Assembly (NCBI GenBank): GCA_964393615.1
Contig: CAYMUR010000030.1
Span: 1-47,840 of the forward strand
Direction of reading: 5' to 3'
Length of the DNA stretch: 47,840 bases
Source of the DNA: CAYMUR01 sp964393615
GTDB taxonomy: Bacteria; Planctomycetota; Planctomycetia; Pirellulales; Pirellulaceae
Each line of letters opens with the position of its first letter. Position 1 is the first letter of the stretch. This document shows, one piece after another, positions 1 through 9,383 of this stretch. The notes under the pieces are model-generated. The model was given only the letters and a program-made list of their open reading frames with translations, did not search any database and was not told the DNA's origin. The position numbers and the translations under genes are program-made.

Positions 1-1
1 C

Positions 2-352
2 ATTTATGCAGCATACGCTGGTGTTCAAGCGGAGCATGAAGAAATTTATGAATTGGAATTAGAACAGCTTTCGCAACAACAACAGAGTGAATCTCGCTAT
101 TTGCAGCAATTGCTGGAAGAGGCTGGCTATGAGGACATTGAACCCAGCAAGTTAGGCATCTTTTTCGGTGAAACGGTGTTGATGGGGGCTGCCCGCAAGG
201 ATGACTGTTTAGGTGCAGTCGTTGCTGACAGAAACAATCTCTACTGGTATCCATTTGGTGCCAAATCACGCCCTTTGCTGGGGACAGATGCGTATGCAAT
301 CTACAAGGGTCGCAAGATGCTTGAGTTATTTAACCCTGGTGATTCATCGTGA
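2..352 (+). CDS. Hypothetical protein, 3' part only
   Basis: The reading frame is open from the window edge to a TGA at 350-352, so the true start lies upstream of the window and only about 116 C-terminal residues are visible. A glutamine/glutamate-rich stretch (about residues 18-40, including QLSQQQQSES) looks helical or coiled-coil. It is followed by a more globular tail with GIFFGETVLMGAARKDD and ending LFNPGDSS. I do not recognise a family. It could equally be a domain of a larger protein. A TTG at 53 is an internal codon and not a convincing start, because coding-like sequence continues upstream of it. Confidence 0.6.
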   Translation: MYAAYAGVQAEHEEIYELELEQLSQQQQSESRYLQQLLEEAGYEDIEPSKLGIFFGETVLMGAARKDDCLGAVVADRNNLYWYPFGAKSRPLLGTDAYAIYKGRKMLELFNPGDSS

Positions 353-791
353 GTGGCCCGTGTGGTCGAATGATCGGGGAAAGGCAGGGGCCAAATTTGA
401 AAAAACGGTCGACGATAACAATCGACAATAGAAGGCTTGTGCTTGGTGGGAGAAATTGTGTTACTTGGTAGATTCTGAGGATCCACCACGTGTCTGATAG
501 CTGACTACATGATTGATCTGGCAACCTCATTGGTTGGGCAACCTCATGGTTGATAGGTTCTTCTAATTTTATACAACATGCTGAATGCCATTTCACCCTA
601 CAGTTGCTTTGGGGCGCATTGACAAAAGGTTGCCATCTTTTGGAAAAACCGAGTGTGACAGCCCAAAGAAAAGGGGTTTCTGTAGATGTAGTTACAAACT
701 TGCCGCTATCGTAGTACAATTCTCGTTGCACGAAACTAATTTAACAAGGTTGTGGGGGGTAGCGAGATATGTGCTCGCTTAATGGATTATT
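353..791. other. Intergenic region, no gene seen
   Basis: About 440 bases with no convincing gene. Short frames on both strands lack a ribosome-binding site and recognisable motifs. An imperfect duplication of about 16 bases (GGCAACCTCATTGGTTG and GGCAACCTCATGGTTG) lies near 520-555. The promoter of the downstream aminotransferase gene is presumably here, but I cannot place it. Confidence 0.5.
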
Positions 792-1988
792 ATGTTAGAA
801 AATATTTCTCAGGCTGCTCCGGACCCGATTCTCGGTTTGACAGAAGCTTTTAAAAGCGATTCCCATCCCGACAAAATTAATCTCAGTGTGGGAGTCTATA
901 AAGACGAACATGGGACGACCCCAATTCTGAACTGTGTAAGACAGGCGGAGGGTCGGTTAATGGAGAGCGAGACGACCAAGTCCTATTTGGGGATCGATGG
1001 TTTCTCCGGATTTCAGCAGCATGTCAAGTGTTTGTTGTTTGGTGAAGATCATAAGATAGTTACCCAATCACGTGCTGCAACGGTCCAGACACCAGGTGGA
1101 ACTGCTGCTTTGCGTGTTGCTGCAGACTTTATTAAACAGCAACTCTCCTCAGCACGTATTTGGTTGAGCCAACCGACATGGGCCAATCATCCTAATGTGT
1201 TTCATGCGGCGGGTGTTGAAACGGGATCGTACCCGTATTTTGACGCCAAGGCAAACAGGATGGATGTCGACGCAATGATTGGTGCTTTGTCTGAGGTACC
1301 CGAGGGTGACGTTGTGTTGTTACATGCGTGTTGTCACAATCCGACTGGCGTAGATCCGACAATGGATCAGTGGCGCCGCATTGCTGCGGTGATCGTCGAA
1401 CGCGGTTTACTGCCTTTGATCGATTTTGCGTACCAAGGATTTGGTGCTGGTTTGACAGAGGATGCTGCTGGCCTAAGGACACTTGCAGAATCAGTGCCGG
1501 AGTTCATTGTGTGCAGTTCCTTTTCAAAAAACTTTGGTTTGTACCGTGAGAGGGTTGGCGCCTTGACGGTGGTTACTTCGCAGACCAAGGCGACGGAGCC
1601 CTGTTTCAGTCAGGTCAAGCGTTGTGTGCGGGCTAATTACTCGAATCCTCCGGCACACGGTGCTGCGATTGTCAATGTTGTGTTGTCTGACAGCCATTTG
1701 TCTGAAATGTGGCAGCAAGAATTGACAGAGATGCGGGATCGAATCCAAAAAATGCGCGAAGTTTTTGTGAAAACGATCAAATTGAAAGGAGCTGACCGGG
1801 ATTTTAGCTTCATACAAGAGCAGCGTGGTATGTTCTCGTTTTCAGGCTTAACGGCAGAACAGGTGGATGCTTTGCGGGACCAGTATTCGATCTACATCGT
1901 CCGTAGTGGCCGGATAAATGTTGCTGGCATGACGACTGAAAATATGGATCGCTTGTGTGAAGCAATGGTTGCAGTTCTTGATAGCTAA
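792..1988 (+). CDS. aspC: Aspartate/aromatic aminotransferase, class I PLP enzyme
   Basis: Predicted PLP-dependent transaminase transferring the amino group between aspartate (or aromatic amino acids) and 2-oxoglutarate. The 398 residues match the AspC/TyrB length (about 396). Visible family signatures are TPGGTAALR (about 99-107), CHNPTGVDPT (181-190, substrate/PLP-binding N183), D211 and Y214 in DFAYQGFG, the PLP-lysine motif SSFSKNFGLYRERVG with K246, and an arginine near the C-terminus (R377) at the position that binds the substrate alpha-carboxylate. This is the AspC/TyrB/eukaryotic subgroup (Ia), not the thermophile subgroup Ib. Substrate choice between AspC and TyrB cannot be read from sequence, so the symbol is provisional. 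The ATG has only a weak upstream purine stretch. It stands alone, with about 440 empty bases before it and 415 after. Confidence 0.9.
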   Translation: MLENISQAAPDPILGLTEAFKSDSHPDKINLSVGVYKDEHGTTPILNCVRQAEGRLMESETTKSYLGIDGFSGFQQHVKCLLFGEDHKIVTQSRAATVQTPGGTAALRVAADFIKQQLSSARIWLSQPTWANHPNVFHAAGVETGSYPYFDAKANRMDVDAMIGALSEVPEGDVVLLHACCHNPTGVDPTMDQWRRIAAVIVERGLLPLIDFAYQGFGAGLTEDAAGLRTLAESVPEFIVCSSFSKNFGLYRERVGALTVVTSQTKATEPCFSQVKRCVRANYSNPPAHGAAIVNVVLSDSHLSEMWQQELTEMRDRIQKMREVFVKTIKLKGADRDFSFIQEQRGMFSFSGLTAEQVDALRDQYSIYIVRSGRINVAGMTTENMDRLCEAMVAVLDS

Positions 1989-2403
1989 GTCGTGCGCGCG
2001 GTTTCAATAGTACGTCTGGAAGTGCCGAAGCGACGTTTTGTGCAAGTGACGGAATGTCTTCCGCTGTGGTGAGTGGTCACCTTTTTGGGAGGAGTTTTGA
2101 GACCGGATGTTTTCAGCTCTCAATGAATCTTGACCCGGTTTTGGGATAACCAGTACAAAGCTGTCCTGGGTCAGATAGCAATGGGCATCCTCCTAGGCCG
2201 GGGGACTGACTGGCTGACGCCAGATCGCTTTTGAATGTTGTAACCGCAGACTGGCACTGGCAACTGGCAACTGGCAACTGGCAACTGGCAACTGGCAATC
2301 GGTTGCCGTGTCAATCAAATGGTGGGTGTGGATCGTTAGCAATGGTTGCTGTACGGGACACGCCCATGTTTCCTTTCACGACGCCCGCAAGAAGGTGGTT
2401 TCT
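1989..2403. other. Intergenic region before glgA, with tandem repeats
   Basis: About 415 bases without a convincing gene. It holds the heptanucleotide array at 2250-2297. A frame open from GTG 2308 runs into glgA, but its extra 32 residues resemble nothing in the GlgA family and I treat them as untranslated leader. No terminator for the aminotransferase gene is evident. Confidence 0.5.
2250..2297. repeat. Heptanucleotide tandem repeat (ACTGGCA)n
   Basis: Seven head-to-tail copies of ACTGGCA; the second copy (2257-2262) lacks the leading A, so the array is not in perfect register. All other copies are identical. It ends about 105 bases before the chosen glgA start and about 10 bases before an in-frame GTG at 2308. 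Such heptamer arrays resemble the short tandemly repeated sequences described in cyanobacterial genomes; any role here is unknown. A slipped-strand length polymorphism would be expected. Confidence 0.95.
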
Positions 2404-3888
2404 GTGCGTATTCTGATGGCGACAAGCGAATTGGTCCCCTTCGCTAAAACAGGTGGATTGGCAGACGTTTGTGGCGCATTACCGGTAGCCTTGTCGAAAT
2501 CAGGTCATGAACCGATTGTGTTTTTGCCCGCCTATCGAACCGCGATTGAATGTGGCCAGCTGAACCAACAAACGGATATTGAATACGATGTGGTGGTTAG
2601 CAACAAACGGGTAGCTGGTCGATTGCTGCGCAGTCATTTGCCAGGAACAGACATCCCCGTCTACCTGGTAGAACAAGACGATTATTATGACCGCCCACAA
2701 CTCTACGGTGAAAGTGGTGAAGACTATCGTGACAACTGTGAGCGATTTATCTTTTTTTGCCGCAGTGTCATGGAAGCCATTCGGCTACTCAACTTAAATG
2801 TCGACATCATTCACTGTAACGACTGGCAAACGGGCCTGATTCCTGCTTATTTAAAAACGGAGTTTGCAAACGTCCCAGGCTACGAGCGAATCGGTACGTT
2901 GATGACAATTCACAATATGGCATATCAGGGTAAGTTCTGGCATTGGGATATGTTACTTACTGGAATCGACTGGAAGTATTTCAATTGGCACCAAATGGAA
3001 TTCTGGGGTCAGCTGAATTTGCTAAAGACGGGGATTGTCTTTGCAGATGCCATTAACACGGTTAGCCCACGATATGCCAAAGAGATCCAGCAAACACCAT
3101 TTGGTTGTGGTTTGGAGGGTGTGTTGACGCAGCGGCGAAATGTGGTTCGCGGGATCCTCAACGGCGTGGACTATTCCATTTGGAATCCGGAAAACGATGA
3201 TAAATTAGTCGCAAATTATGGCGTCGACGACTGGCAATTTGGTAAAGCAGCTGCCAAACGGGCCTTGGGTTCGGAGGTTAACTTAACCGTTTCCGATGAT
3301 GTACCTCTTTTCGGCATGATCGGTCGTTTGGCCGATCAAAAAGGCCTCGACCTAGTCGCCGATGTACTCCCGAAATGGTTGGAACAGGATGTACAGTGGG
3401 TAGTGCTCGGTAGTGGTGATCCGAAGTACCATGAGATGTTTCAGCGAATGGCCGCCCAATATCCTGACAAGATCGCTGTTCGTCTCGAGTTTTCCAACCC
3501 ATTGGCCCATCGCATCGAGGCAGCTTCTGATATGTTTCTCATGCCTAGCCAATACGAACCTTGTGGTCTCAATCAGTTATACAGCTTACGTTATGGCACC
3601 GTGCCGATTGTCCGATCAACAGGTGGATTGGCGGATACAATTGTGGATGCCCACGAGATGACAATCCGTAATGGGACGGCCAATGGATTTTGCTTTGAAT
3701 CTTATCGGTCAGAAGATCTTGATACAGTGTTGCAGAGGGCTGTAGCGGCTTTTGATAATAAAACGTTGTGGTCTCAGGTGGTCGAGACAGGTATGCGTCA
3801 GGATTGGTCGTGGAATCGTAGCGCAAACCAGTACGTGGAACTTTACCGGAAAATCATTGCTCAGGTAGAGCATGCGGCCTGGAATTGA
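2404..3888 (+). CDS. glgA: Glycogen synthase (GT5, ADP-glucose type)
   Basis: Predicted to extend alpha-1,4-glucan chains from a nucleotide-sugar donor (ADP-glucose is usual for bacterial GlgA). The 494 residues fit the family (about 475-500). The N-terminal VRILMATSELVPFAKTGGLA carries the GT5 KTGGL donor-binding motif (K15). The C-terminal GT-B domain shows NGVDYSIWNP, GMIGRLADQKGLDL and the retaining-transferase motif YEPCGLNQLYSLRYG followed by STGGLADTI. I chose GTG 2404 because it puts the canonical start of the fold at residue 1 and has AAGAAGGTGG a few bases upstream; the frame is open to GTG 2308. It is the first gene of a glgA-galT-GH57 run on the same strand, which points to alpha-glucan storage metabolism. 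Confidence 0.93.
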   Translation: MRILMATSELVPFAKTGGLADVCGALPVALSKSGHEPIVFLPAYRTAIECGQLNQQTDIEYDVVVSNKRVAGRLLRSHLPGTDIPVYLVEQDDYYDRPQLYGESGEDYRDNCERFIFFCRSVMEAIRLLNLNVDIIHCNDWQTGLIPAYLKTEFANVPGYERIGTLMTIHNMAYQGKFWHWDMLLTGIDWKYFNWHQMEFWGQLNLLKTGIVFADAINTVSPRYAKEIQQTPFGCGLEGVLTQRRNVVRGILNGVDYSIWNPENDDKLVANYGVDDWQFGKAAAKRALGSEVNLTVSDDVPLFGMIGRLADQKGLDLVADVLPKWLEQDVQWVVLGSGDPKYHEMFQRMAAQYPDKIAVRLEFSNPLAHRIEAASDMFLMPSQYEPCGLNQLYSLRYGTVPIVRSTGGLADTIVDAHEMTIRNGTANGFCFESYRSEDLDTVLQRAVAAFDNKTLWSQVVETGMRQDWSWNRSANQYVELYRKIIAQVEHAAWN

Positions 3889-4073
3889 ATTTGAACGATC
3901 GATAAATTAGCCCGAGTCGTGCTTTTGGTTTGTTCTTATCCTGGTAGTAGCATGTAGGCCTGTAGAAATGCAGGCTGGTTCCAAGGTTGGTGGACTGCTG
4001 GGCAACGGTTGTATCGAGTGGAAAAAATAGAGCCGAACGTGTTGATCCTAACGGCCAGTTGAGCACAGACACC

Positions 4074-5123
4074 ATGCCTACGCTTCGGAAAGATCCGGTT
4101 TCTGGTCACGGTGTTATCATGGCAGAAGGTCGGGCGAATCGACCAAACCAATTATGCCGGGTGGAGACGAGAGTAGACACGGTTGTCTGTCCGTTTTGTG
4201 AAGGTCAGGAAGCTTCTACAACACCTGAAACATTGGCGTTTCGAGAGCCATCTTCTTTGCCGAATAGCCCGGGTTGGCGCGTACGTGTTGTCCCCAATAA
4301 GTATCCTGCGCTCGATGGTAGAACAAAAAACAGTACGATGGTACTACCCGACAACGACCCCCTTTTTCCCACTGGAAGCACGTCAGGCATTCACGAAGTT
4401 TTCATTGAATCCGCAGAGCATCTGACAAGTATTTCCCAGTTGAGTGATGCGCAGATAGTCGAAGTTGTTCGTGCCTACCGCGATCGTATGTGCACTGTGG
4501 CTCAAAACCGATGGATTCGTTCTGCCATTATTTTTAAGAACCTTGGTGCAGCGGCAGGAGCTTCCCTTGAACATATTCATAGCCAATTGATGGCGACATC
4601 ATATGTGCCGGTAAAGTTATGCGAAGAACTAATCAATGCTGAACGATTCCTGCATCAAGAAAAAGGTTGTTTTTTCTGTCAACTGGTTCGTCGCGAACGA
4701 GAAACAGGTGTGCGAGTTGTTCTCGACACCGATCATTTTCTGGTGATCTGTCCATTTGCGAGTCGTGTTCCCTATGAAATGTGCATCTTGCCTAAAAAAC
4801 ATGCGAGTCATTTTGAGAAGCTCAGCGACAGTCAAGTCACTAGGTTGGCGTACGTGTTACGTCAAACAGCGGCTTGTCTTGAAAACACCTTAGAGGAACC
4901 GGCGTATAACCTTTTCTTCCACACCGCACCGTTTGACATGCCGACCTTGGACCACTATCACTGGCATGTAGAGATTTTACCGCGCGTGACTAGCACTGCC
5001 GGATACGAATGGGGTACCGGTTATTACATCAATCCCAAGCTTCCCGAAGATGCAGCTCGAACGTTGCGAACGGGTATGGTAGTTACACGCGGGAAGAATT
5101 TTGCGCCTGGAAAAGATGGATAA
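4074..5123 (+). CDS. galT: Galactose-1-phosphate uridylyltransferase family protein
   Basis: HIT-superfamily nucleotidyltransferase expected to exchange UMP between UDP-glucose and hexose 1-phosphates. The N-terminus (LRKDPVSGHGVIMAEGRANRP) and length (349 residues) are GalT-like. A zinc-type CPFC lies at residues 39-42 and a second CFFC later. The active-site segment reads GASLEHIHSQ (H167, H169, Q171), where canonical GalT has HPHGQ; H169 is the expected nucleophile. A second histidine cluster HYHWHVEILPR lies near the C-terminus. ATG 4074 is chosen because it begins the conserved N-terminus; an open frame extends to 3987. It sits between glycogen synthase and a GH57 enzyme, with no galactokinase or epimerase nearby, so its real substrates may be glucose-1-phosphate and nucleotide sugars feeding glucan synthesis (inference). 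Confidence 0.85.
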   Translation: MPTLRKDPVSGHGVIMAEGRANRPNQLCRVETRVDTVVCPFCEGQEASTTPETLAFREPSSLPNSPGWRVRVVPNKYPALDGRTKNSTMVLPDNDPLFPTGSTSGIHEVFIESAEHLTSISQLSDAQIVEVVRAYRDRMCTVAQNRWIRSAIIFKNLGAAAGASLEHIHSQLMATSYVPVKLCEELINAERFLHQEKGCFFCQLVRRERETGVRVVLDTDHFLVICPFASRVPYEMCILPKKHASHFEKLSDSQVTRLAYVLRQTAACLENTLEEPAYNLFFHTAPFDMPTLDHYHWHVEILPRVTSTAGYEWGTGYYINPKLPEDAARTLRTGMVVTRGKNFAPGKDG

Positions 5124-5252
5124 AGCAGGTAGTTCATACCGATAAGGGCAGTAATGTTGTCAGAGATGGAAATCGCCAGGGACGGATAGCAGCAGGGATT
5201 AAAAACTACCACGCCAGGAATACCACCTCCCACTTGTCACAGGCCAAAAATC

Positions 5253-7418
5253 ATGAATCCGTCCCTTCGACTTATCTTAATGCTGCACAATCACCAACCA
5301 GTTGGTAATTTTGACGGTGTGTTTGAACAGGCATATCGTGACAGCTATTTGCCATTTCTAAATGTTTTTGAGCCGTATACGGACTTAAAAATTGCCTTGC
5401 ATACCAGTGGACCTTTGATGGAATGGTTAGACACGCACCATCCAGAATATGTGGATCGTTTGGCAGCATTGGTCGCAGCAGAACGTATTGAGATTATCGG
5501 CGGTGCCTATTACGAGCCGATCTTGACAATGATTCCTCCGCGCGACAGGAACGGTCAAATTACCGAATACACGCGTTGGTTGGAACGACGTCTTGGAGCC
5601 AGGGTGCAGGGCATGTGGGTTGCCGAACGCGTGTGGGAACAATCACTGACCGCAGATCTTTGTCGGTCCGGAATCGATTACACGATGTTGGATGATTTCC
5701 ACTTTAAAAATGCTGGCTTGGACCAGGAACAATTATTCGGCTATTACGTGACCGAGGACGATGGACGTACCATTGCAGTCTTTCCCGGTAGTGAACAACT
5801 GAGGTATTTCATTCCGTTTTCCGAACCGCAAAAAACAATTGATTATTTACGCGGTATTGCAAAACGACATCGCGATCCCGTCGTGGTGTTTGGAGATGAC
5901 GGTGAAAAATTTGGAACGTGGCCTGATACGAAGCAGCATGTCTATGACGATGGTTGGCTGCAACGGTTTTTTGATGTGTTGATCGAGAACAAGGATTGGT
6001 TAAGTGTCACCACGCCAGCGGAAACTGTTCATAACACGGCTCCTCAAGGCAATATTTATTTGCCGGACGCGAGTTATCGTGAAATGACCGAGTGGGCGTT
6101 GCCTACGAATCGTCAATGGGAATATGAAAGCCTGCGTCATGATATGGAGACTGAATCTAACTGGAAGCGGATAGCTAGTTTTGCACGGGGTGGGTTTTGG
6201 CGAAATTTTAAAGTGAAATACCCCGAAGCGAATGAAATGTATGCTCGGATGATGCTTGTCAGCCGGCGACTGGCGGCAACAGTCCGTGAAAATCACGATG
6301 CTGATTTGATCGATGAAGCCCAGCGAGAACTGTTCCGAGGCCAGTGTAACTGTAGCTATTGGCATGGCGCTTTTGGTGGTATTTATTTGCCCCACCTAAG
6401 AAATTCCGTTTACAAGCATCTCATTGCTGCTGACAATTTGCTAGACCAAGCCACCGGAAAAACGGGAACATGGGTTGAAGCGTTGGCCGATGATTATGAT
6501 TTCGATATGCGACAAGAAGTTTGTCTGGCCAACGACCGTTTAGTGGCGTTTTTGGCACCCGCAAAGGGTGGGCAACTGTATGAATTGGATGTGCGATCGA
6601 TTCAGCATAACCTGTTGACGACGCTGGCACGGCGGCCCGAACCTTATCACACGAAAGTCAGTCAGGGCGCTAGCGAAAACATTGACACCACTGCCAGTAT
6701 CCATGACCGAATCGTTTTCAAGCAAAACGGTCTTGAACAAAAGCTTCAATATGATCGAAGCCCACGGAAGAGTTTGTTGGACTATTTTTTCGACGAGAAT
6801 GTTACACTGGAACAAGTGGCCCGTGGAGAAGCTACTGACCATGGGGATTTTGCAAATCGTGACTATACGACTCGTGTACGGCGTAATCCGAACCGTATCC
6901 AAGTACAAATGTCTCGTGCGGCGACCGCTTGTGAATTGCCGGTTACTATTACCAAGGGTATCACTCTCGAAGCAGGTAGTGGTACGCTCGAGTTCGCATA
7001 TCTATTGGAAGGATTACCGCAGGACCGACCGTTGCACTTTGCTGTAGAACTGAACCTGGCGGGGCTTCCTGCCAACATGGATGATCGTTTTTTCTATCGT
7101 GGCGACGAGCGCCTCGGACACTTGGGAACATCGCTTGATCTGGCCGAGATCACTGAAATTGGTTTGGCGGACCAATGGTTGGGTGTTCGATTGGATTTAG
7201 AAGTGAATCGACCGACCCATCTTTGGACGTTTCCTGTCGAAACAGTGAGTCAATCTGAGGGTGGCTTTGAAGCGGTTCATCAATCGGTGGTAGTAATGCC
7301 CCATTGGTTTGTCCGTGGTGACCAGGATGGTCGCTGGAGTGTCACCATGAATCTAGCGGTCGATACGACTCAGGCTGAGAAACGCACACCGGAAACTGCA
7401 GAGGCTGTTGTCCTGTAG
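5253..7418 (+). CDS. GH57 4-alpha-glucanotransferase / alpha-amylase
   Basis: Predicted retaining alpha-glucan enzyme that transfers or hydrolyses alpha-1,4-glucan segments. All five GH57 regions are visible: HNHQP (12-16), GGAYYEP (83-89), GMWVAERVWE (120-129, nucleophile E125), VFGDDGEKFG (212-221, an aspartate as acid/base), and YREMTEWALP near residue 280. The catalytic barrel is followed by the central helical (DUF1925-like) region and a long C-terminal beta-rich DUF1926-like domain, giving 721 residues, close to archaeal and bacterial 4-alpha-glucanotransferases. No signal peptide is seen, so it is probably cytoplasmic and acts on stored glycogen made by the upstream GlgA. It follows galT by about 130 bases on the same strand. 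Amylase versus transferase activity cannot be separated by reading. Confidence 0.9.
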   Translation: MNPSLRLILMLHNHQPVGNFDGVFEQAYRDSYLPFLNVFEPYTDLKIALHTSGPLMEWLDTHHPEYVDRLAALVAAERIEIIGGAYYEPILTMIPPRDRNGQITEYTRWLERRLGARVQGMWVAERVWEQSLTADLCRSGIDYTMLDDFHFKNAGLDQEQLFGYYVTEDDGRTIAVFPGSEQLRYFIPFSEPQKTIDYLRGIAKRHRDPVVVFGDDGEKFGTWPDTKQHVYDDGWLQRFFDVLIENKDWLSVTTPAETVHNTAPQGNIYLPDASYREMTEWALPTNRQWEYESLRHDMETESNWKRIASFARGGFWRNFKVKYPEANEMYARMMLVSRRLAATVRENHDADLIDEAQRELFRGQCNCSYWHGAFGGIYLPHLRNSVYKHLIAADNLLDQATGKTGTWVEALADDYDFDMRQEVCLANDRLVAFLAPAKGGQLYELDVRSIQHNLLTTLARRPEPYHTKVSQGASENIDTTASIHDRIVFKQNGLEQKLQYDRSPRKSLLDYFFDENVTLEQVARGEATDHGDFANRDYTTRVRRNPNRIQVQMSRAATACELPVTITKGITLEAGSGTLEFAYLLEGLPQDRPLHFAVELNLAGLPANMDDRFFYRGDERLGHLGTSLDLAEITEIGLADQWLGVRLDLEVNRPTHLWTFPVETVSQSEGGFEAVHQSVVVMPHWFVRGDQDGRWSVTMNLAVDTTQAEKRTPETAEAVVL

Positions 7419-7854
7419 AAGCAGTTTCTCAACTGGTTGTTGCGATTGTGAGAGTGAGTAGCAACAGAGCGGTAAGCTCGAGAAACAAAGGCCAGGGGCA
7501 TACTTATAACGATCTAGTCATCCATGCTCACCTGAAATGTTTTCCTTGTACCTCCCTGGTGCCGAGTTCATGACAGCGACCGCTGTTTCCTAGAAATTAG
7601 ATATTTATCGCCATTACGGTCTGGGATCAAAAAGGCAACTAGAAACAGTCGTTTTGCCACCCGTTGCAGCAACTCGGATGAGTTGGCTGCCAGCTAAGGT
7701 TGTCTTTGAACCATGACTGTTGTAGATGGCCAACATTGAATTTAATTTCAAAGCCTAGTAGAGAAGGGGGCTTTTGAGGTAAACTCAAAGGTCCAGGGCG
7801 CTGGTCAAGTCCCAATTCGATAATACCAGGTACCGCAGATTACGGAATGAAACT
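7419..7854. other. Intergenic region, no gene seen
   Basis: About 435 bases between the GH57 gene and hisI with no frame worth calling. It probably contains the hisIG promoter, but no clear -35/-10 pair stands out. Confidence 0.5.
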
Positions 7855-8253
7855 ATGGCTCCCCAGACTGAAAGTGATCCCGATTTCTCCAAAGGTGACG
7901 GCTTGTTGCCAGCGATTGCTCAAGACGCCGAAACGGGTGAAGTTTTGATGCTTGCGTACATGAATGCTGAGAGTTATGCGGAGACACTTCAAACAGGACG
8001 TGCTGTCTACTTCAGCCGAAGTCGAGGCAAGCTATGGCGCAAGGGAGAGGAAAGTGGAAACGTTCAACAAATCGTCGAGATTTGTATTGATTGTGATGCT
8101 GATACTATTCTGTTGAAAGTTAATCAGGTAGGTGATGCGGCATGCCATACCGGCTACAGGAGCTGTTTCTTTCGCCAGGTTTCTCCGGATGGTGTAAAAA
8201 TTATCAGCCGGCAAGTTTTTGATCCGGCGGAAGTCTATGGCACAGACAAGTAG
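7855..8253 (+). CDS. hisI: Phosphoribosyl-AMP cyclohydrolase
   Basis: Histidine biosynthesis step three: opens the adenine ring of phosphoribosyl-AMP. The 132 residues are a stand-alone cyclohydrolase without the HisE pyrophosphohydrolase domain. Signatures are VLMLAYMNAESY near residue 30, YFSRSRGKLWRKGEESGN (52-69), the magnesium/zinc-binding DCDADT segment (about 79-84) and GDAACHTGYRSCFFR (about 93-107) with its conserved cysteines. hisG starts 18 bases downstream, so the two are almost certainly cotranscribed. The cyclohydrolase and the first enzyme of the pathway thus sit together while hisF lies 15 kb away on the other strand. Confidence 0.95.
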   Translation: MAPQTESDPDFSKGDGLLPAIAQDAETGEVLMLAYMNAESYAETLQTGRAVYFSRSRGKLWRKGEESGNVQQIVEICIDCDADTILLKVNQVGDAACHTGYRSCFFRQVSPDGVKIISRQVFDPAEVYGTDK

Positions 8254-8271
8254 TCGGGGGACCAATTAACG

Positions 8272-9147
8272 ATGTCGCAAGTGCTCAAACTTGGTATACC
8301 AGCAGGTAGTCTTCAGGAAGCGACCGGTGAATTGTTTCGCCGCGCTGGATACAAAATTACTTTCAGTTCACGCAGCTATTTTCCCGCCATCGATGATGAC
8401 GAAATTGAGTGCATGCTGATCCGTGCCCAGGAGATGGCGCGATATGTCGCGGATGGCGTCCTTGACGCTGGATTAACGGGTTACGACTGGATTACGGAAA
8501 CTGGTGCTGACGTGCACGAAGTGGCCGAATTAGTCTTTTCCAAAGTTAGTCGTCGACCGGTTCGCTGGGTGCTTTGCGTGCCAAATGATTCTCCAGTTCA
8601 GGCAGTAGAGGATCTTGAGGGTGCTCGGATTGCTACCGAAGCGGTTGGTATGACCAGGCGATTTCTTGAGCAGCATGGAGTGACTGCCAACATTGAATTC
8701 AGTTGGGGGGCTACGGAAGTCAAACCGCCCCGGTTGGCTGATGCGATTGTTGAGGTGACCGAAACCGGTTCTTCTTTACGAGCTAATAATTTGCGGATCG
8801 TTGCGGAGGTTTTGCAAAGTACTACGCGATTTATTGCCAATCATCAAGCATATGAAGAACAGTGGAAGCGGCAAAAAATTGACGACATTGCTCTGATGCT
8901 TAATGGTGCTATTGCTGCCGAAGGTAAAGTCGGTTTGATGATGAACGTACCGCGAGATAATGTACAACAAGTTCTTTCACTTTTACCTGCTCTCCAGAAC
9001 CCGACGGTTTCCAGCTTGGCGGACACAGGATGGGTTGACATTATTACTGTGATTGATGAGACGATCGTGCGAAATATCATTCCGCGCCTCAAAGCTTCTG
9101 GAGCACGCGGCATTGTCGAGTATCCACTCAATAAGGTGATTGAGTAG
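8272..9147 (+). CDS. hisG: ATP phosphoribosyltransferase, long form
   Basis: First committed step of histidine synthesis: joins ATP and PRPP. The 291 residues fit the long, self-sufficient HisG form, which does not need HisZ. The catalytic part shows LKLGIPAGSL at the start, DGVLDAGLTGYDWI (about 61-74) and a PRPP-binding region in VEVTETGSSLRANNL. From about residue 210 a PII-like C-terminal regulatory domain (GLMMNVPRDN, GWVDIITVIDE, GARGIVEYPLNKVI) is present, which in known enzymes mediates feedback inhibition by histidine. A purine-rich GGGGGA lies ten bases before the ATG. A candidate terminator follows at 9219. Confidence 0.95.
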   Translation: MSQVLKLGIPAGSLQEATGELFRRAGYKITFSSRSYFPAIDDDEIECMLIRAQEMARYVADGVLDAGLTGYDWITETGADVHEVAELVFSKVSRRPVRWVLCVPNDSPVQAVEDLEGARIATEAVGMTRRFLEQHGVTANIEFSWGATEVKPPRLADAIVEVTETGSSLRANNLRIVAEVLQSTTRFIANHQAYEEQWKRQKIDDIALMLNGAIAAEGKVGLMMNVPRDNVQQVLSLLPALQNPTVSSLADTGWVDIITVIDETIVRNIIPRLKASGARGIVEYPLNKVIE

Positions 9148-9218
9148 TTGGCGGTTTACGACAAGTCATCTAAAAATAAGCGATCGTGGTGATACATCTT
9201 TGGTTTGGGTGTTTAAGT

Positions 9219-9256
9219 GCCGTCACCGCTCACTATCCCGTTGACGGCTGCTTTTT
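9219..9256 (+). terminator. Candidate intrinsic terminator after hisIG
   Basis: Inverted repeat GCCGTCA (9219-9225) and TGACGGC (9242-9248) separated by 16 bases and followed by TGC and a run of five T (9252-9256). It lies 70 bases after hisG and upstream of the convergent bioD end. The loop is long, so strength is uncertain. Confidence 0.5.
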
Positions 9257-9383
9257 GCTGATTCAGCCCTCCACAGGATCAAAGCTTCCAAAGAACGTCA
9301 GCACGGTTCCGGCAGCCCACCGCGCCACCATGTGATAGCCTGTCCCTTGTCGATCCAAGCATCAGAAAATCTGCAAGTCCCAT

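Noticed and set aside
2308..2403. An N-terminal extension of GlgA starting at GTG 2308
   Set aside because: The 32 extra residues have no counterpart in GlgA, and a purine-rich site directly precedes GTG 2404, where the family's sequence begins.
6000..6395. A 131-codon minus-strand frame inside the GH57 gene
   Set aside because: It is an antisense shadow; the plus strand carries all GH57 motifs through this interval.
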